64,000 bases of DNA from Streptomyces bicolor (GCF_000719285.1 NZ_JOFS01000039.1:4787-68786), one strand, 5' to 3'; positions 17,931 through 27,260 are shown, counted from the first letter of the stretch. Numbers and translations: made by a program. Notes: generated from the sequence alone by a model not told the origin.

Positions 17931-18677
17931 CTACTCCTCCTCGACCCGCACGACCGCCACCGTGATGTTGTCGGGCCCGCCCGCCTCGATGGCGGCCTTC
18001 CACAGTTCGAAGGCCGCGCGGCCGTCGTCGTGCTTGCGCAGGATCTCGTCCAGCACATCCTCGGTGAGCGGGTCCGTCAGGCCGTCCGAGCAGATGAGGT
18101 AGCGCTCGCCGGGTGCCATGGTCTCGGACGTGACATGGGGGTCGACGGCGCGGTAGGCGGGCGAGCCGCCCAGGCACTGGGTGACGAGGGCCGTGGTCTG
18201 CCCGGCCGGGTGCGGCGGGCTGTCGTCGACGCTCAGCTGGCGCAGCCCGTCGGGGGAGGCCGCGAAGACCCGGCTGTCGCCCACGTTGAACACGAACAGC
18301 GAGCCGGGCTGTACGACGACCCCGGCGATCGTCGACCCCATGCCGAGCAGGTCGGCTCCCTTCTCACCACCGGCGGCCTGGAACACGGCGCGGTTGCAGA
18401 CGTTCAGCGCCTCCCGGACGGCGACCTCGCTGCTCAGCGCGGGCCCCAGGGACGCGATCTGCCGGACGACCAGAGCGCTGGCCACATCCCCGCCGGGATG
18501 TCCGCCGAGCCCGTCGGCCACGGCGACGACCAGGGGCGTGCCGAGCGGGAAGATCAGGGTCTGCGGATTTTCGGTCACGGTGGCGCACAGCGTCCACGGC
18601 CCGGCGACGAGACTGTCCTCGTTCCGCTCACGCAGCAGCCCGGGATGGCTGATCGCACTCACAGCGACGTACGGCAT
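17931..18677 (-). CDS. PP2C-family Ser/Thr protein phosphatase
   Basis: A 248-residue cytoplasmic phosphatase of the PPM family. Metal-binding and catalytic motifs are present in order: 'RNEDS', 'VADGLGGHPGGDVAS', 'FNVGDSRVF', 'ICSDGLTD' and 'GGPDNITVAVV'. ATG at 18677 with GGAAGG upstream is preferred over an earlier in-frame start because the family begins at 'YVAVSAISHPG'. No sensor or membrane domain is attached. It would reverse phosphorylation by Ser/Thr kinases such as the one at 28.8 kb, though no direct link is visible. Confidence 0.88.
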   Translation of the reverse strand: MPYVAVSAISHPGLLRERNEDSLVAGPWTLCATVTENPQTLIFPLGTPLVVAVADGLGGHPGGDVASALVVRQIASLGPALSSEVAVREALNVCNRAVFQAAGGEKGADLLGMGSTIAGVVVQPGSLFVFNVGDSRVFAASPDGLRQLSVDDSPPHPAGQTTALVTQCLGGSPAYRAVDPHVTSETMAPGERYLICSDGLTDPLTEDVLDEILRKHDDGRAAFELWKAAIEAGGPDNITVAVVRVEEE

Positions 18678-18776
18678 ACACCGACACCGCCTTCCCGCAC
18701 CGCAGGACCGACCGCCGGGGCCGGACATCTCCTACGAGTCTAGGAACACCCGGATCCCCGGTGCCAGCGCGGCCGG

Positions 18777-19184
18777 TCAGTCCTCGTCCGCCGTCAACCG
18801 CAGCGCGATGCTGTTGATGCAGTACCGCTGGTCGGTCGGCGTCGGATAGCCCTCGCCCTCGAAGACATGCCCGAGATGCGAACCGCACCGGGCACACCGC
18901 ACCTCGGTCCGCACCATGCCGTGCGAGCGGTCCTCGATGAGCTCCACCGCGTCGGTGTCCTTGGGGTCGTAGAAGGACGGCCAGCCGCAGTGGGACTCGA
19001 ACTTGGTGGTGGAGGTGAAGAGTTCGGCGCCGCAGGCGCGGCAGGAGTAGACGCCCTTCGTCTTGGTGTTGGTGTACTCACCGGTGAAGGCGGGCTCCGT
19101 GGCGGCCTGGCGGAGGACGGCGTACTCGGACGGGGTCAGCTCCGCGCGCCACTGCTCGTCCGGCTTCTCGACGTCGTACGACAT
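18777..19184 (-). CDS. msrB: Peptide methionine-R-sulfoxide reductase MsrB
   Basis: A 135-residue enzyme that repairs methionine-R-sulfoxide in proteins. The zinc-binding CxxC pairs are in 'YSCRACGAE' and 'VRCARCGSHLGHVF'; the catalytic Cys is in 'QRYCINSIAL'. Length is normal. The ATG at 19184 has a strong GAGGGACGAGGA site. It follows murC by 13 bases and is probably cotranscribed with it. Confidence 0.95.
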   Translation of the reverse strand: MSYDVEKPDEQWRAELTPSEYAVLRQAATEPAFTGEYTNTKTKGVYSCRACGAELFTSTTKFESHCGWPSFYDPKDTDAVELIEDRSHGMVRTEVRCARCGSHLGHVFEGEGYPTPTDQRYCINSIALRLTADED

Positions 19185-19197
19185 GGGTCCTCGTCCC

Positions 19198-20586
19198 TCA
19201 CTTCGACAGGCGGTCCAGGATGAGCGGGCCGAGGTCGGTGACATCGCCCGCGCCCATGGTGAGAACGAGATCACCGGGCTTGGCCATTCCCGCGATGAGC
19301 GAGGGCACCTCGCTCTTGTCGTGCACCGCCGTCACCTCGGCGCCGGCCGCCCGGGCCGCCTCGATGACGAGGTCGCTGGTGACGCCGGGGATCGGGTCCT
19401 CACGGGCCGGGTAGATGTCCAGGACCAGCGAGGAGTCGGCGAGGGCGAGGGCGTCGCCCATCTCCTTGCCCAGCTCCTGGGTGCGGGAGAACAGGTGGGG
19501 CTGGTAGGCGACCAGGATCCGGGCGTCACCGGCGGCCGCGCGCATGGCCTCCAGGTCGGCCGTCATCTCGGTCGGGTGGTGTGCGTAGGAGTCGATGACC
19601 TGGACGCCCGCGGCCTCGCCCTTCAGCTGGAGCCGCCGCTTCACGCCCGTGTAGGCCGCCAGCGCCGGGGCCAGCTCGGCTGCCGGGACGCCCAGCGCCG
19701 CGCCCGCCGCGAGGGCGGCGACCGCGTTGAGCGCGTAGTGGCGGCCGGGGACCGAGACCGTGAACGTGAGCTCCTGGCCGTCCAGGAGGACGGTGACCTG
19801 GCTCTTCAGCCCCTGCGCCAGCACGGACAGCACCCGTACGTCGGCGTCCTCGGCCTCGCCGTACGTCACCGTCCGGACGCTGTCGGCCACTCGCCGGGTC
19901 AGCTCCCGCGCCCCGTCCTGGTCGGCCGAGATCACCAGCGTGCCGCCGTCGACGATGCGATCGGCGAACGTCACGAAGGACTCGTAGATCTCGTCCATGG
20001 ACGCGTAGTTGGCGTGGTGGTCGAGCTCGACGTTCAGGACGATCGCGACCTCGGGGGCGTACTTGTGGAAGCTGCGGTCCGATTCATCCGCCTCGGCGAC
20101 GAAGATGTCGCCGTCGCCGTGCAGGGCGTTCGAGCCGGGGGCGTCGAGGTCGCCGCCGATGGCGTACGACGGCTTCAGGCCCAGCTCGGACAGGGAGACC
20201 GCCAGCATCGACGTCGTGGTCGTCTTGCCGTGCGTGCCGGCGACGGCGATCGGACGCAGCCCGCCCATCAGCGCGGCGAGCGCGTCGGAGCGGTGCACCA
20301 CCGGGATGCCCAGCTGGGCGGCGCGGGCCAGCTCCGGATTGTCCTGGCGGATGGCCGACGACACCACGACGCAGCTGGCGTCGTCGGCGAGGTGCTGCGC
20401 CGCGTGCCCGATGTGCACGGTCACACCCAGCGCCCGCAGCGCCTCGGCGGTCGCCGACTCCTTGGCGTCGCTCCCGGCGACCTTGGCCCCACGCTGCGCG
20501 AGAATCTTCGCGATCCCCGACATCCCGGCGCCGCCGATGCCGATGAAGTGCGGTCGGTCCATGGCGGTGGGAATGCCGGGTGCCAT
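19198..20586 (-). CDS. murC: UDP-N-acetylmuramate--L-alanine ligase MurC
   Basis: A 462-residue Mur ligase that adds L-Ala to UDP-MurNAc in the cytoplasm, the first step of the peptidoglycan stem peptide. The N-terminal Rossmann motif 'GIGGAGMSGIAKIL' and the ATP loop 'VAGTHGKTTTTSML' are clear, and the length is that of the family. It lies apart from any dcw cluster, upstream of msrB, which is common for Streptomyces murC. Confidence 0.95.
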   Translation of the reverse strand: MAPGIPTAMDRPHFIGIGGAGMSGIAKILAQRGAKVAGSDAKESATAEALRALGVTVHIGHAAQHLADDASCVVVSSAIRQDNPELARAAQLGIPVVHRSDALAALMGGLRPIAVAGTHGKTTTTSMLAVSLSELGLKPSYAIGGDLDAPGSNALHGDGDIFVAEADESDRSFHKYAPEVAIVLNVELDHHANYASMDEIYESFVTFADRIVDGGTLVISADQDGARELTRRVADSVRTVTYGEAEDADVRVLSVLAQGLKSQVTVLLDGQELTFTVSVPGRHYALNAVAALAAGAALGVPAAELAPALAAYTGVKRRLQLKGEAAGVQVIDSYAHHPTEMTADLEAMRAAAGDARILVAYQPHLFSRTQELGKEMGDALALADSSLVLDIYPAREDPIPGVTSDLVIEAARAAGAEVTAVHDKSEVPSLIAGMAKPGDLVLTMGAGDVTDLGPLILDRLSK

Positions 20587-20692
20587 GCGTGTTCTCCCCA
20601 GAGTGCGGTACGTGCGATACGACGGTGAGCCCTCAGCCTATTGGGTGCTGAGGCCGACCTCGCCCATGGGACGCCGGGACCTGCGCCACCCC

Positions 20693-20723
20693 AGGGGCGC
20701 GGGGAACTGCGCGACCAGCCACA
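20693..20723 (+). repeat. Dispersed GC-rich Streptomyces repeat, copy 2 (intergenic)
   Basis: These 31 bases are identical to 1651-1681. The copy lies in the roughly 190-base spacer between murC and the next minus-strand gene. The spacer shows nothing else definable. Confidence 0.8.
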
Positions 20724-20778
20724 CACAACCCGCACCCGGCAGATCCCAGAAGCCCCTACGGCGCTCTCCCGAAAATCC

Positions 20779-21252
20779 CTAAACCTTGCTGTGCGAGAAC
20801 AGCTTCAACACCGGCACCCCCACCTTGTGCCGAGCCCTCGACGCCCAGTCCCGGTGGAAGAACTCCTCCACGTAATGGGGGTCGGTCAACACGATCACCT
20901 CATCCGCACCGACCTCGTCCACCACAGCCTTCAGCGCATCCAGCGGATGGTCCTCCAGCAACCGCCCCTCCGCCGCAGCCCCAGCGGAGCGCAACGCCGT
21001 GAGCGACACCTCCAGCGCCCGCTCCCCCGTGCTCATCGCCTCCTCGCCCTCCGGCGTCCTCCCCTCCCGGACGGCCTCGTCCAGCTCGCCGAGGGCGATG
21101 TCGTCGATGGCGCGCAGCAGCCTGTCGGCCTGCTCGCCGCGCGGCTGGAGCAGCACGTGGAAGGAGACTTCCTCGTCCCCGTGCAAGGTGGTGACGAACT
21201 CCACGTCGGCGGACGTCAGGGCCTTCTCGATCATCAAAACGCTTGTGAACAC
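20779..21252 (-). CDS. Conserved hypothetical protein, Usp-like
   Basis: A 157-residue soluble protein. Its C-terminal half, 'LDALKAVVDEVGADEVIVLTDPHYVEEFFHRDW', looks like an alpha/beta unit of the universal-stress or nucleotide-binding kind, but no ATP-binding loop is evident. GTG at 21252 is preceded by AGAAGGGG. No membrane segment. Function unknown. Confidence 0.7.
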   Translation of the reverse strand: MFTSVLMIEKALTSADVEFVTTLHGDEEVSFHVLLQPRGEQADRLLRAIDDIALGELDEAVREGRTPEGEEAMSTGERALEVSLTALRSAGAAAEGRLLEDHPLDALKAVVDEVGADEVIVLTDPHYVEEFFHRDWASRARHKVGVPVLKLFSHSKV

Positions 21253-21397
21253 CGGGCGCCCCTTCTGAGGAAACCATCCTGCCCCGTGCTCGCACGGGGG
21301 CTGCGATTTTTAGTGTGCCCGGCGGAAGCTAAACGGAACGGTGGATTCCGCCGTTTTCAGGACCACGGCGACGATGGAACCCATGTCCGGACCAACC

Positions 21398-22345
21398 TCA
21401 CCTCCGCCGGTACCGACCGAACAGAAAGCCTTCCTCCTCCATGAGGGACGCCAGCTCGAACCGTTTGGGGACCGCCACCGAGGGCCCGCCGGCGATACGC
21501 TGGGCGTCGCCGGCAGTGAGCATCGGGGAGATCGTCAGACAGAGCTCGTCGAGCACACCGGCGGCCACCAGCTGGCCGAGCAGCCGTGGCCCGCCCTCGG
21601 TCAGCAGCCGGGTGTGGCCCAGCTCGGCGAGGGCCTGGACGGCACGGACGGGGTCCACGCCGACGCCGTCACCGGCGATCACCACCTGTGTCGCACCCGC
21701 CTTCTCCGCGGCGGCGATCCGGTCCGGGGCCGCGGCGGCGCCCGTGAGGATCAGCGTGGGCACGGCGGGCGAGGTGAAGAGCGGAAGGGTGTAGTCCAGA
21801 TCCAAGCTCGCGCTGACCACCGCGATGGCCGGCGCGGGCTCCTGCCCGGCAGCCCGGCGCGCCTCCGCGAACTCCGCACGCGCGCGTGCCGGACGGTACC
21901 CCTCCTGACGTACCGTTTCGGCACCCACGATCACGACGTCCGCCAGCGCCCGCAGCGTGCCGAAGATCCGCATGTCGGCCGCGCAGGAGATGGGCTGCGA
22001 ACGCCCGTCGTGCTGGGCGGCGCCGTCCAGCGTGGACACCATGTTCGCCCGCAGCCAGGGCTGGCCGCCGCCGGGCGCCGGGCGGGGATAGGCGTAGGCG
22101 ACGGCGAGCTCGGCGAGGCTCCACTCCCGGTCGACCAGGTCGGCGCCGGGCTGCACCGGGCCACCGTCCCCGGCCACCCGGCCCACAGGTCCACCACCGG
22201 ACGCGCCGGGGTCCGTACTCTCAGCGCCCCCACCGGGAGCACCGGTCACAAGCCCCCCTTCGGCAGCTCCACTCCCGTCGTCCCCGGGGGAACCGCCGGA
22301 GGCCCTCGCTGCTGTTTCGTCAATCACAGGGAACAGGCGTCGCAT
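21398..22345 (-). CDS. RibD C-terminal (pyrimidine reductase) family protein
   Basis: A 315-residue dihydrofolate-reductase-like reductase of the RibD_C family. After a low-complexity Gly/Ala-rich N-terminus of about 70 residues come 'LRANMVSTLDGAAQHDG', 'VIVGAETVRQEGYRPA' and 'LLTEGGPRLLGQLV', which bind NADPH and the pyrimidine substrate. The deaminase half of RibD is absent. It may serve riboflavin or F420-type pathways or act as an independent reductase. It is divergent from zapE, with 37 bases between starts. Confidence 0.85.
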   Translation of the reverse strand: MRRLFPVIDETAARASGGSPGDDGSGAAEGGLVTGAPGGGAESTDPGASGGGPVGRVAGDGGPVQPGADLVDREWSLAELAVAYAYPRPAPGGGQPWLRANMVSTLDGAAQHDGRSQPISCAADMRIFGTLRALADVVIVGAETVRQEGYRPARARAEFAEARRAAGQEPAPAIAVVSASLDLDYTLPLFTSPAVPTLILTGAAAAPDRIAAAEKAGATQVVIAGDGVGVDPVRAVQALAELGHTRLLTEGGPRLLGQLVAAGVLDELCLTISPMLTAGDAQRIAGGPSVAVPKRFELASLMEEEGFLFGRYRRR

Positions 22346-22382
22346 GTCATGGAGTGTGGCACGGCCCTTACCATGGTGAACC

Positions 22383-23495
22383 GTGTCGTCCTCCTCCGCC
22401 GCCTCCGGTCCGCACCCGATAGCCGAAGCGAGCCCGCCGTCCCTGTGCGCCCGTGAGCCGCACGTGCCCGCGGACCGCCTCGTCGCCGAGATGGTGCCGC
22501 CGCCGCGCTTCGACTCGGTCCGGTTCAGCACGTACATCCCGGACCCGAACCAGCCCAGCCAGACCGAGGCGGTCGGCGTGCTGGAGTCCTTCGCGGGCGG
22601 GCTCGGCGGGGCGCACGCCAGCGGTGCCGGGAAGACCGGCAGGCGCGGCTTCCTCGGGTTCGGCCGGTCCAAGGCCCCCAAGACCCCGGCCGGGCCCCGC
22701 GGCGTCTACCTCGACGGCGGCTACGGCGTCGGCAAGACCCATCTGCTCGCCTCCCTCTGGCACGCCACCCCGGCCGAGCCCTCCCTCAAGGCCTTCGGCA
22801 CCTTCGTGGAGCTGACGAACCTCGTCGGCGCCCTCGGCTTCCAGCAGACGGTGCAGACCCTTTCCGGCCACCGCCTCCTGTGCATCGACGAGTTCGAGCT
22901 GGACGATCCCGGCGACACCGTCCTCGTCTCCACCCTGCTCGGCAAGCTGGTCGACGCGGGCGTCGCGCTCGCCGCCACCTCCAACACCCTGCCGGGCAAG
23001 CTCGGCGAGGGCCGTTTCGCGGCGGCCGACTTCCTGCGCGAGATCCAGGGCCTGTCGGCGCACTTCCGCCCGCTGCGCATCGACGGCGAGGACTACCGCC
23101 ACCGCGGCCTGCCCGAGGCGCCGGCGCCGTACTCCGACGAACAGGTGACGAAGGCGGCGTACGCCACCGAGGGCGCCTCGCTCGACGACTTCCCGCACCT
23201 GCTGGACCACCTGGCCCGGGTCCACCCCAGCCGCTACGGCGCGCTGACCGACGGGCTCAAGGCGGTCTGTCTGACCGATGTGCAGCCGATTCCCGACCAG
23301 TCGACGGCCCTGCGTCTCGTCGTGCTCGCCGACCGGCTCTACGACCGCGAAGTCCCCGTTCTGGCCTCGGGACTGCCCTTCGACAAGCTCTTCAGCGAGG
23401 ACATGCTGAAGGGCGGCTACCGCAAGAAGTACTTCCGCGCCATCTCGCGTCTCACCGCCCTGGCGCGCGACGCGAGGGGCCTCGTCACCGCCTGA
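22383..23495 (+). CDS. zapE: ZapE/AFG1-family cell-division ATPase
   Basis: A 370-residue P-loop ATPase. Walker A is 'GGYGVGKTHLL' and Walker B 'LLCIDEFELDD', with 'VALAATSNTLP' as sensor 1, all standard for AFG1/ZapE. A Gly/Lys/Pro-rich insert near residues 85-110 precedes the P loop. In E. coli ZapE interacts with FtsZ; in actinomycetes its role is less clear. It starts at GTG 22383. A strong hairpin follows the gene. Confidence 0.9.
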   Translation: MSSSSAASGPHPIAEASPPSLCAREPHVPADRLVAEMVPPPRFDSVRFSTYIPDPNQPSQTEAVGVLESFAGGLGGAHASGAGKTGRRGFLGFGRSKAPKTPAGPRGVYLDGGYGVGKTHLLASLWHATPAEPSLKAFGTFVELTNLVGALGFQQTVQTLSGHRLLCIDEFELDDPGDTVLVSTLLGKLVDAGVALAATSNTLPGKLGEGRFAAADFLREIQGLSAHFRPLRIDGEDYRHRGLPEAPAPYSDEQVTKAAYATEGASLDDFPHLLDHLARVHPSRYGALTDGLKAVCLTDVQPIPDQSTALRLVVLADRLYDREVPVLASGLPFDKLFSEDMLKGGYRKKYFRAISRLTALARDARGLVTA

Positions 23496-23511
23496 CGCCC
23501 CTAACTTGTCT

Positions 23512-23534
23512 ACTCCCCCTGGTCAAGGGGGAGT
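23512..23534 (+). terminator. Terminator hairpin after zapE
   Basis: ACTCCCCCT-GGTCA-AGGGGGAGT makes a perfect 9-base-pair stem with a 5-base loop, 16 bases after the zapE stop. It lacks a long U-run. Confidence 0.75.
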
Positions 23535-23580
23535 TCAAGCCATCTCACCCTCGCATTTCAGGCTCTCTTCAGGTCGAAAC

Positions 23581-23644
23581 GTTAAGTTAACCCTGCAAAC
23601 AACTTTGCCGGGCTAATGTGTTTCTTGACCAACGGTTGACCAAG
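23581..23644 (+). promoter_or_regulatory. Promoter region of the small secreted protein gene
   Basis: This AT-richer stretch holds the dyad GTTAA-G-TTAAC (23581-23591) and a direct repeat TTGACCAAC-GG-TTGACCAAG (23625-23644) with an 11-base period. The TTGACC units could serve as -35 boxes or as a regulator site one helical turn apart. No further support is visible. Confidence 0.35.
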
Positions 23645-23687
23645 TGTTGGCTCGCGCAAGAGGTGTGGACTGACTGGAGGGGGGCGC

Positions 23688-24092
23688 ATGTTCCGAGGTA
23701 CGACGGCCCGGACCGCGATTTCGATCCTCGCCGCCGTCCTGGTCGCCCTCCAGCTCTTCGCACCCACCGCGTCCTTCGCAAAGGCGCACACGGTCAGTCA
23801 GGCAGAGGCCAAGGCCCAGCCCGGAATCAAGCTCTCCAAAAAGGCGCTGCGCGACGAAACCCTCACGGCACGCCACTGCATACCGTCGGGCGATGGGGAC
23901 CCGACCGGTCCGCTGCGCACCCGTGACCGTATGCGCGTCGCCGATTCCGGGCCCGAGGCGCCCTACCGGCCCCTGCTCACCCGGGACCCCGCGGCCCAGC
24001 ACGAGCCGGTCACATCCGGCACCGCGCACCAGCGCACGTCGAGACCCCCGGCGTCGCACACTCCGGCCGCGCTGCAGGTCTTCCGCTGCTGA
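23688..24092 (+). CDS. Small secreted protein, unknown
   Basis: 134 residues with a clear Sec signal: 'TTARTAISILAAVLVALQLF', then Ala-rich cleavage near 'TASFAKA'. The mature part is charged and Pro/Thr-rich, without a recognised domain; it contains two Cys (one at the very C-terminus). An ATG at 23688 is used, after a GGAGGGG site. It precedes the carbonic anhydrase gene on the same strand, about 75 bases away. Confidence 0.6.
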   Translation: MFRGTTARTAISILAAVLVALQLFAPTASFAKAHTVSQAEAKAQPGIKLSKKALRDETLTARHCIPSGDGDPTGPLRTRDRMRVADSGPEAPYRPLLTRDPAAQHEPVTSGTAHQRTSRPPASHTPAALQVFRC

Positions 24093-24169
24093 GAAGCACA
24101 GCAGTCCCCCCACCCCTGTCATGTAAACCCCGACGCGCCACCGAGGCGCGCCAGGAGGAGTCACCACAC

Positions 24170-24748
24170 ATGCAGCCCCTCATCGACAACGCCCGTATGT
24201 TCGGACAGCGCCCTGAGGAGTTCGCCAAGCTGGCCGCAGGGCAGTCCCCGCAGGTCCTGTTCATCACCTGCTCCGACTCCCGGGTCGTTCCGGCCCTGAT
24301 CACGGGCGCCCGGCCCGGCGAGCTCTTCGAGCTGCGCACCGCGGGCAACATCGTTCCGCCGTACGCCTCCGAGCACCCCACCAGCGAGGCGGCCACCATC
24401 GAGTACGCCGTGGAGGTCCTCGGCGTCAGCGACATCGTGGTCTGCGGCCACTCCCACTGCGGGGCCGTCGGCGCGCTGGTGCGCGGCGACGACCTGGACG
24501 CCGTGCCGGCCGTGCGCGACTGGCTCGCGCAGGCCAGCCCCCGCCCGACCGGTGCCGTCGAGGACCCGGAGGTCGCCGAGGGCGTCCAGGCCCACGTGCT
24601 GGCCCAGATCCTGCGACTGCGCTCGTACCCGTTCATCGAGAAGAAGCTGAAGGAGCGTCAACTGACCCTGCACGCGTGGTACTACGAGGTCCACAAGGGC
24701 GCCGTGCGCGCCCACAGCGCCGAGACCGACGCGTTCGAGGCCCTGTGA
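24170..24748 (+). CDS. Beta-class carbonic anhydrase
   Basis: A 192-residue zinc enzyme that interconverts CO2 and bicarbonate. The zinc ligands are in 'ITCSDSRVVP' (Cys, with the Asp-Arg dyad) and 'CGHSHCGAVGAL' (His and Cys). A GGAGGAG site precedes the ATG. Its stop overlaps a potential GTG start of the SulP gene, so enzyme and transporter are coupled and probably act together on bicarbonate. Confidence 0.95.
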   Translation: MQPLIDNARMFGQRPEEFAKLAAGQSPQVLFITCSDSRVVPALITGARPGELFELRTAGNIVPPYASEHPTSEAATIEYAVEVLGVSDIVVCGHSHCGAVGALVRGDDLDAVPAVRDWLAQASPRPTGAVEDPEVAEGVQAHVLAQILRLRSYPFIEKKLKERQLTLHAWYYEVHKGAVRAHSAETDAFEAL

Positions 24749-24753
24749 TCGCC

Positions 24754-26211
24754 ATGATGACCAAATACCCTCACCTGCGGCAGGACTTCGCCGCCTCGTT
24801 GGTCGTCTTCCTCGTCGCGCTGCCGCTGTGCGTCGGCGTGGCCGTCGCCTCCGGAGTCCCGGCCGAGCTCGGGCTCGTCACCGGCATCGTGGGCGGCATC
24901 GTCACCGGCATGATGCGCGGCAGCAGCCTTCAGGTCTCCGGACCCGCCGCCGGTCTGACCGTGCTGGTCTTCGAGGCCGTGCAGGAGTTCGGACTGCCGG
25001 TGCTCGGCGTGCTGGTGCTCGCCACCGGCGTGCTCCAGCTCCTGATGGGCGCCCTGAAGCTGGGGCGCTGGTTCCGGGCCATCTCGGTCTCCGTCGTCGA
25101 GGGCATGCTGGCCGGTATCGGCCTTGTGCTCATCGCCGGGCAGCTCTACTCGGTCGCGGACGCCAAGGCGCCCGCGTCCGGCCTGGAGAAGATAATCGGG
25201 CTCCCCGGAGCACTGGTCCAGGCCGTGCAGAACACCGAGGCGCTGGCCTCGATCGCGCTGGGCGCCGGCACCATCGCGGTGCTAGTGCTGTGGAAGCGGA
25301 TGCCGCGCAAGGTGCGCACGGTTCCCGGTCCGCTCGCCGCGGTAGGCCTGGCGACGCTGGTCGCCGCGGCCTTCTCGCTGCCGGTCGCCACCGTCGAGGT
25401 CAAGGGCCTGCTGGGATCCATCCAGCCGCCGTCCCTGAGCGCCTTCGGCGAACTGGCGGACGTCGGTGTGCTCGCCACGATCGTCGCCTTCACGCTCATC
25501 GCGTCGGCCGAGTCGCTGTTCAGCGCGGCGGCCGTGGACCGGCTGCACGACGGGCCGCGCACCGAGTACGACAAGGAGCTGATGGCGCAGGGCGCCGGCA
25601 ACACCGTCTGCGGTGTGCTCGGCGCGCTGCCGATGACCGCGGTCATCGTGCGCAGCTCCGCCAACGTCCAGGCGGGTGCGAAGACCAAGGCGTCCCGTGT
25701 CATGCACGGCGTGTGGCTGCTGCTCTTCGCGGCGCTGCTGCCCGCCACGCTGGCTCTGATCCCGATACCCGCGCTGGCCGGCATCCTGGTCTACTCCGGC
25801 TGGAAGCTGATCCCCTTCCGGGGCATCGTCTCCCTGTGGCGCGGCCACCGGGGCGAGGCGCTGATCCTCGTGGTCACCGCCGTCTCCATCGTCGCGGTGA
25901 ACATGTTCGAGGGCGTGCTGATCGGTCTGGCCCTGTCGGTCGCCAAGACCGCCTGGGAGGCCTCGCACGTGAAGCTGGAGGTCATAGACAAGGGCGCCGG
26001 ACCCATCCAGGCGTACCTGTCGGGCAACGCGACCTTCCTGAGGCTGCCGAAGATCCTCGACAGCCTGGAGGCCCTGCCTCAGGACCGCCCGGTGGAGCTG
26101 GACCTGTCCGGACTGCACCACCTCGACCACGCCTGCCGCACGGCCCTGGAGAGCTGGGCCGAGCGGCACAGCGCGGCCGGCACGGAACCGGTGCGGGTCA
26201 CCGCGCCCTGA
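24754..26211 (+). CDS. SulP/SLC26-family anion (probably bicarbonate) transporter
   Basis: About 485 residues with 10-12 membrane segments and the SulP pattern 'GSSLQVSGPAAGLTVLVFEAV'. The C-terminal STAS domain is short and degenerate ('VELDLSGLHHLDHACRTALESW'). ATG at 24754 is chosen; GTG at 24745 would overlap the carbonic anhydrase stop. Pairing with carbonic anhydrase is typical of bicarbonate-moving SulP proteins. Sulfate cannot be excluded. Confidence 0.88.
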   Translation: MMTKYPHLRQDFAASLVVFLVALPLCVGVAVASGVPAELGLVTGIVGGIVTGMMRGSSLQVSGPAAGLTVLVFEAVQEFGLPVLGVLVLATGVLQLLMGALKLGRWFRAISVSVVEGMLAGIGLVLIAGQLYSVADAKAPASGLEKIIGLPGALVQAVQNTEALASIALGAGTIAVLVLWKRMPRKVRTVPGPLAAVGLATLVAAAFSLPVATVEVKGLLGSIQPPSLSAFGELADVGVLATIVAFTLIASAESLFSAAAVDRLHDGPRTEYDKELMAQGAGNTVCGVLGALPMTAVIVRSSANVQAGAKTKASRVMHGVWLLLFAALLPATLALIPIPALAGILVYSGWKLIPFRGIVSLWRGHRGEALILVVTAVSIVAVNMFEGVLIGLALSVAKTAWEASHVKLEVIDKGAGPIQAYLSGNATFLRLPKILDSLEALPQDRPVELDLSGLHHLDHACRTALESWAERHSAAGTEPVRVTAP

Positions 26212-26345
26212 CCGGCGCATCCCTGACCGACGTATGACTCCCGCTGAGGTGTGACCCGGTCCGGGGCCGTCCATGGCCCCGGACCAGACACCGGGCATAT
26301 CGTTACAGGAGCATGCGCAACGGGCCTCTCCGCGAGGAGGTCGTC

Positions 26346-27260
26346 ATGGTCGAGGAACTGCTGGGCGCGGCCGTGGGAGTGGCTGCCGCGGGAGCGGTGT
26401 ACGTCGCGGCGGCGGCGCGGGTCGTCAAACAGTACGAGCGCGGGGTGGTGCTCCGGCTCGGACGGCTGGTGGGAGACGTACGGCCACCCGGATTCACCTT
26501 GATCGTTCCGATCGTGGACCGGCTGCACAAGGTCAACATGCAGATCGTCACGATGCCGGTGCCGGCCCAGGAGGGCATCACCCGGGACAACGTGACCGTG
26601 CGCGTGGACGCGGTCGTGTACTTCAAGGTGATCGACGCCGCGAACGCGCTCATCAGGGTCGAGGACTACAAGTACGCGGTCTCGCAGATGGCGCAGACAT
26701 CACTGCGGTCGATCATCGGCAAGAGCGACCTGGACGACCTGCTGTCCAACCGCGAGAAGCTCAACCAGGGCCTGGAGCTGATGATCGACAGCCCGGCCGT
26801 CGGCTGGGGCGTCCAGGTGGACCGCGTCGAGATCAAGGACGTGTCGCTGCCGGAGTCGATGAAGCGCTCCATGGCCCGGCAGGCGGAGGCGGACCGCGAG
26901 CGGCGGGCCCGCATCATCAACGCGGACGCCGAGCTCCAGGCCTCCAAGAAGCTGGCCGAGGCCGCCCACCAGATGGCCGACGCCCCCTCCGCGCTCCAGC
27001 TGCGCCTGCTCCAGACGGTGATGGCGGTGGCGGCGGAGAAGAACTCCACGCTGGTCCTGCCCATCCCGGTGGAGCTGCTGCGCTTCCTGGAGCGGGGCGA
27101 GGACCACGAGCAACACGTGAAGCGCACTCGGGAGCCGGACGCGGGTCACGCCCTGGAGGGCTCCGCGGAGAAAAACGCTCATCCGGCCGTCGAGCCCCCG
27201 GCAGAGCGGGACGTCGAGCGGACGGTCGAGGACATCATCGAGGACGCCACAGAGAAGTGA
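26346..27260 (+). CDS. SPFH/Band-7 (slipin/stomatin-like) membrane protein
   Basis: About 304 residues. The ATG at 26346 has a GAGGAGG site and yields one N-terminal membrane segment, then the SPFH domain ('VVLRLGRLVGDVRPPGFTLIVPIVD', 'DNVTVRVDAVVYFKV') and a coiled-coil with 'ADRERRARIINADAELQASKKL'. A Glu/Asp/His-rich tail of about 55 residues follows. Slipins organise membrane microdomains, often with an NfeD partner, which is not present here. Confidence 0.9.
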   Translation: MVEELLGAAVGVAAAGAVYVAAAARVVKQYERGVVLRLGRLVGDVRPPGFTLIVPIVDRLHKVNMQIVTMPVPAQEGITRDNVTVRVDAVVYFKVIDAANALIRVEDYKYAVSQMAQTSLRSIIGKSDLDDLLSNREKLNQGLELMIDSPAVGWGVQVDRVEIKDVSLPESMKRSMARQAEADRERRARIINADAELQASKKLAEAAHQMADAPSALQLRLLQTVMAVAAEKNSTLVLPIPVELLRFLERGEDHEQHVKRTREPDAGHALEGSAEKNAHPAVEPPAERDVERTVEDIIEDATEK

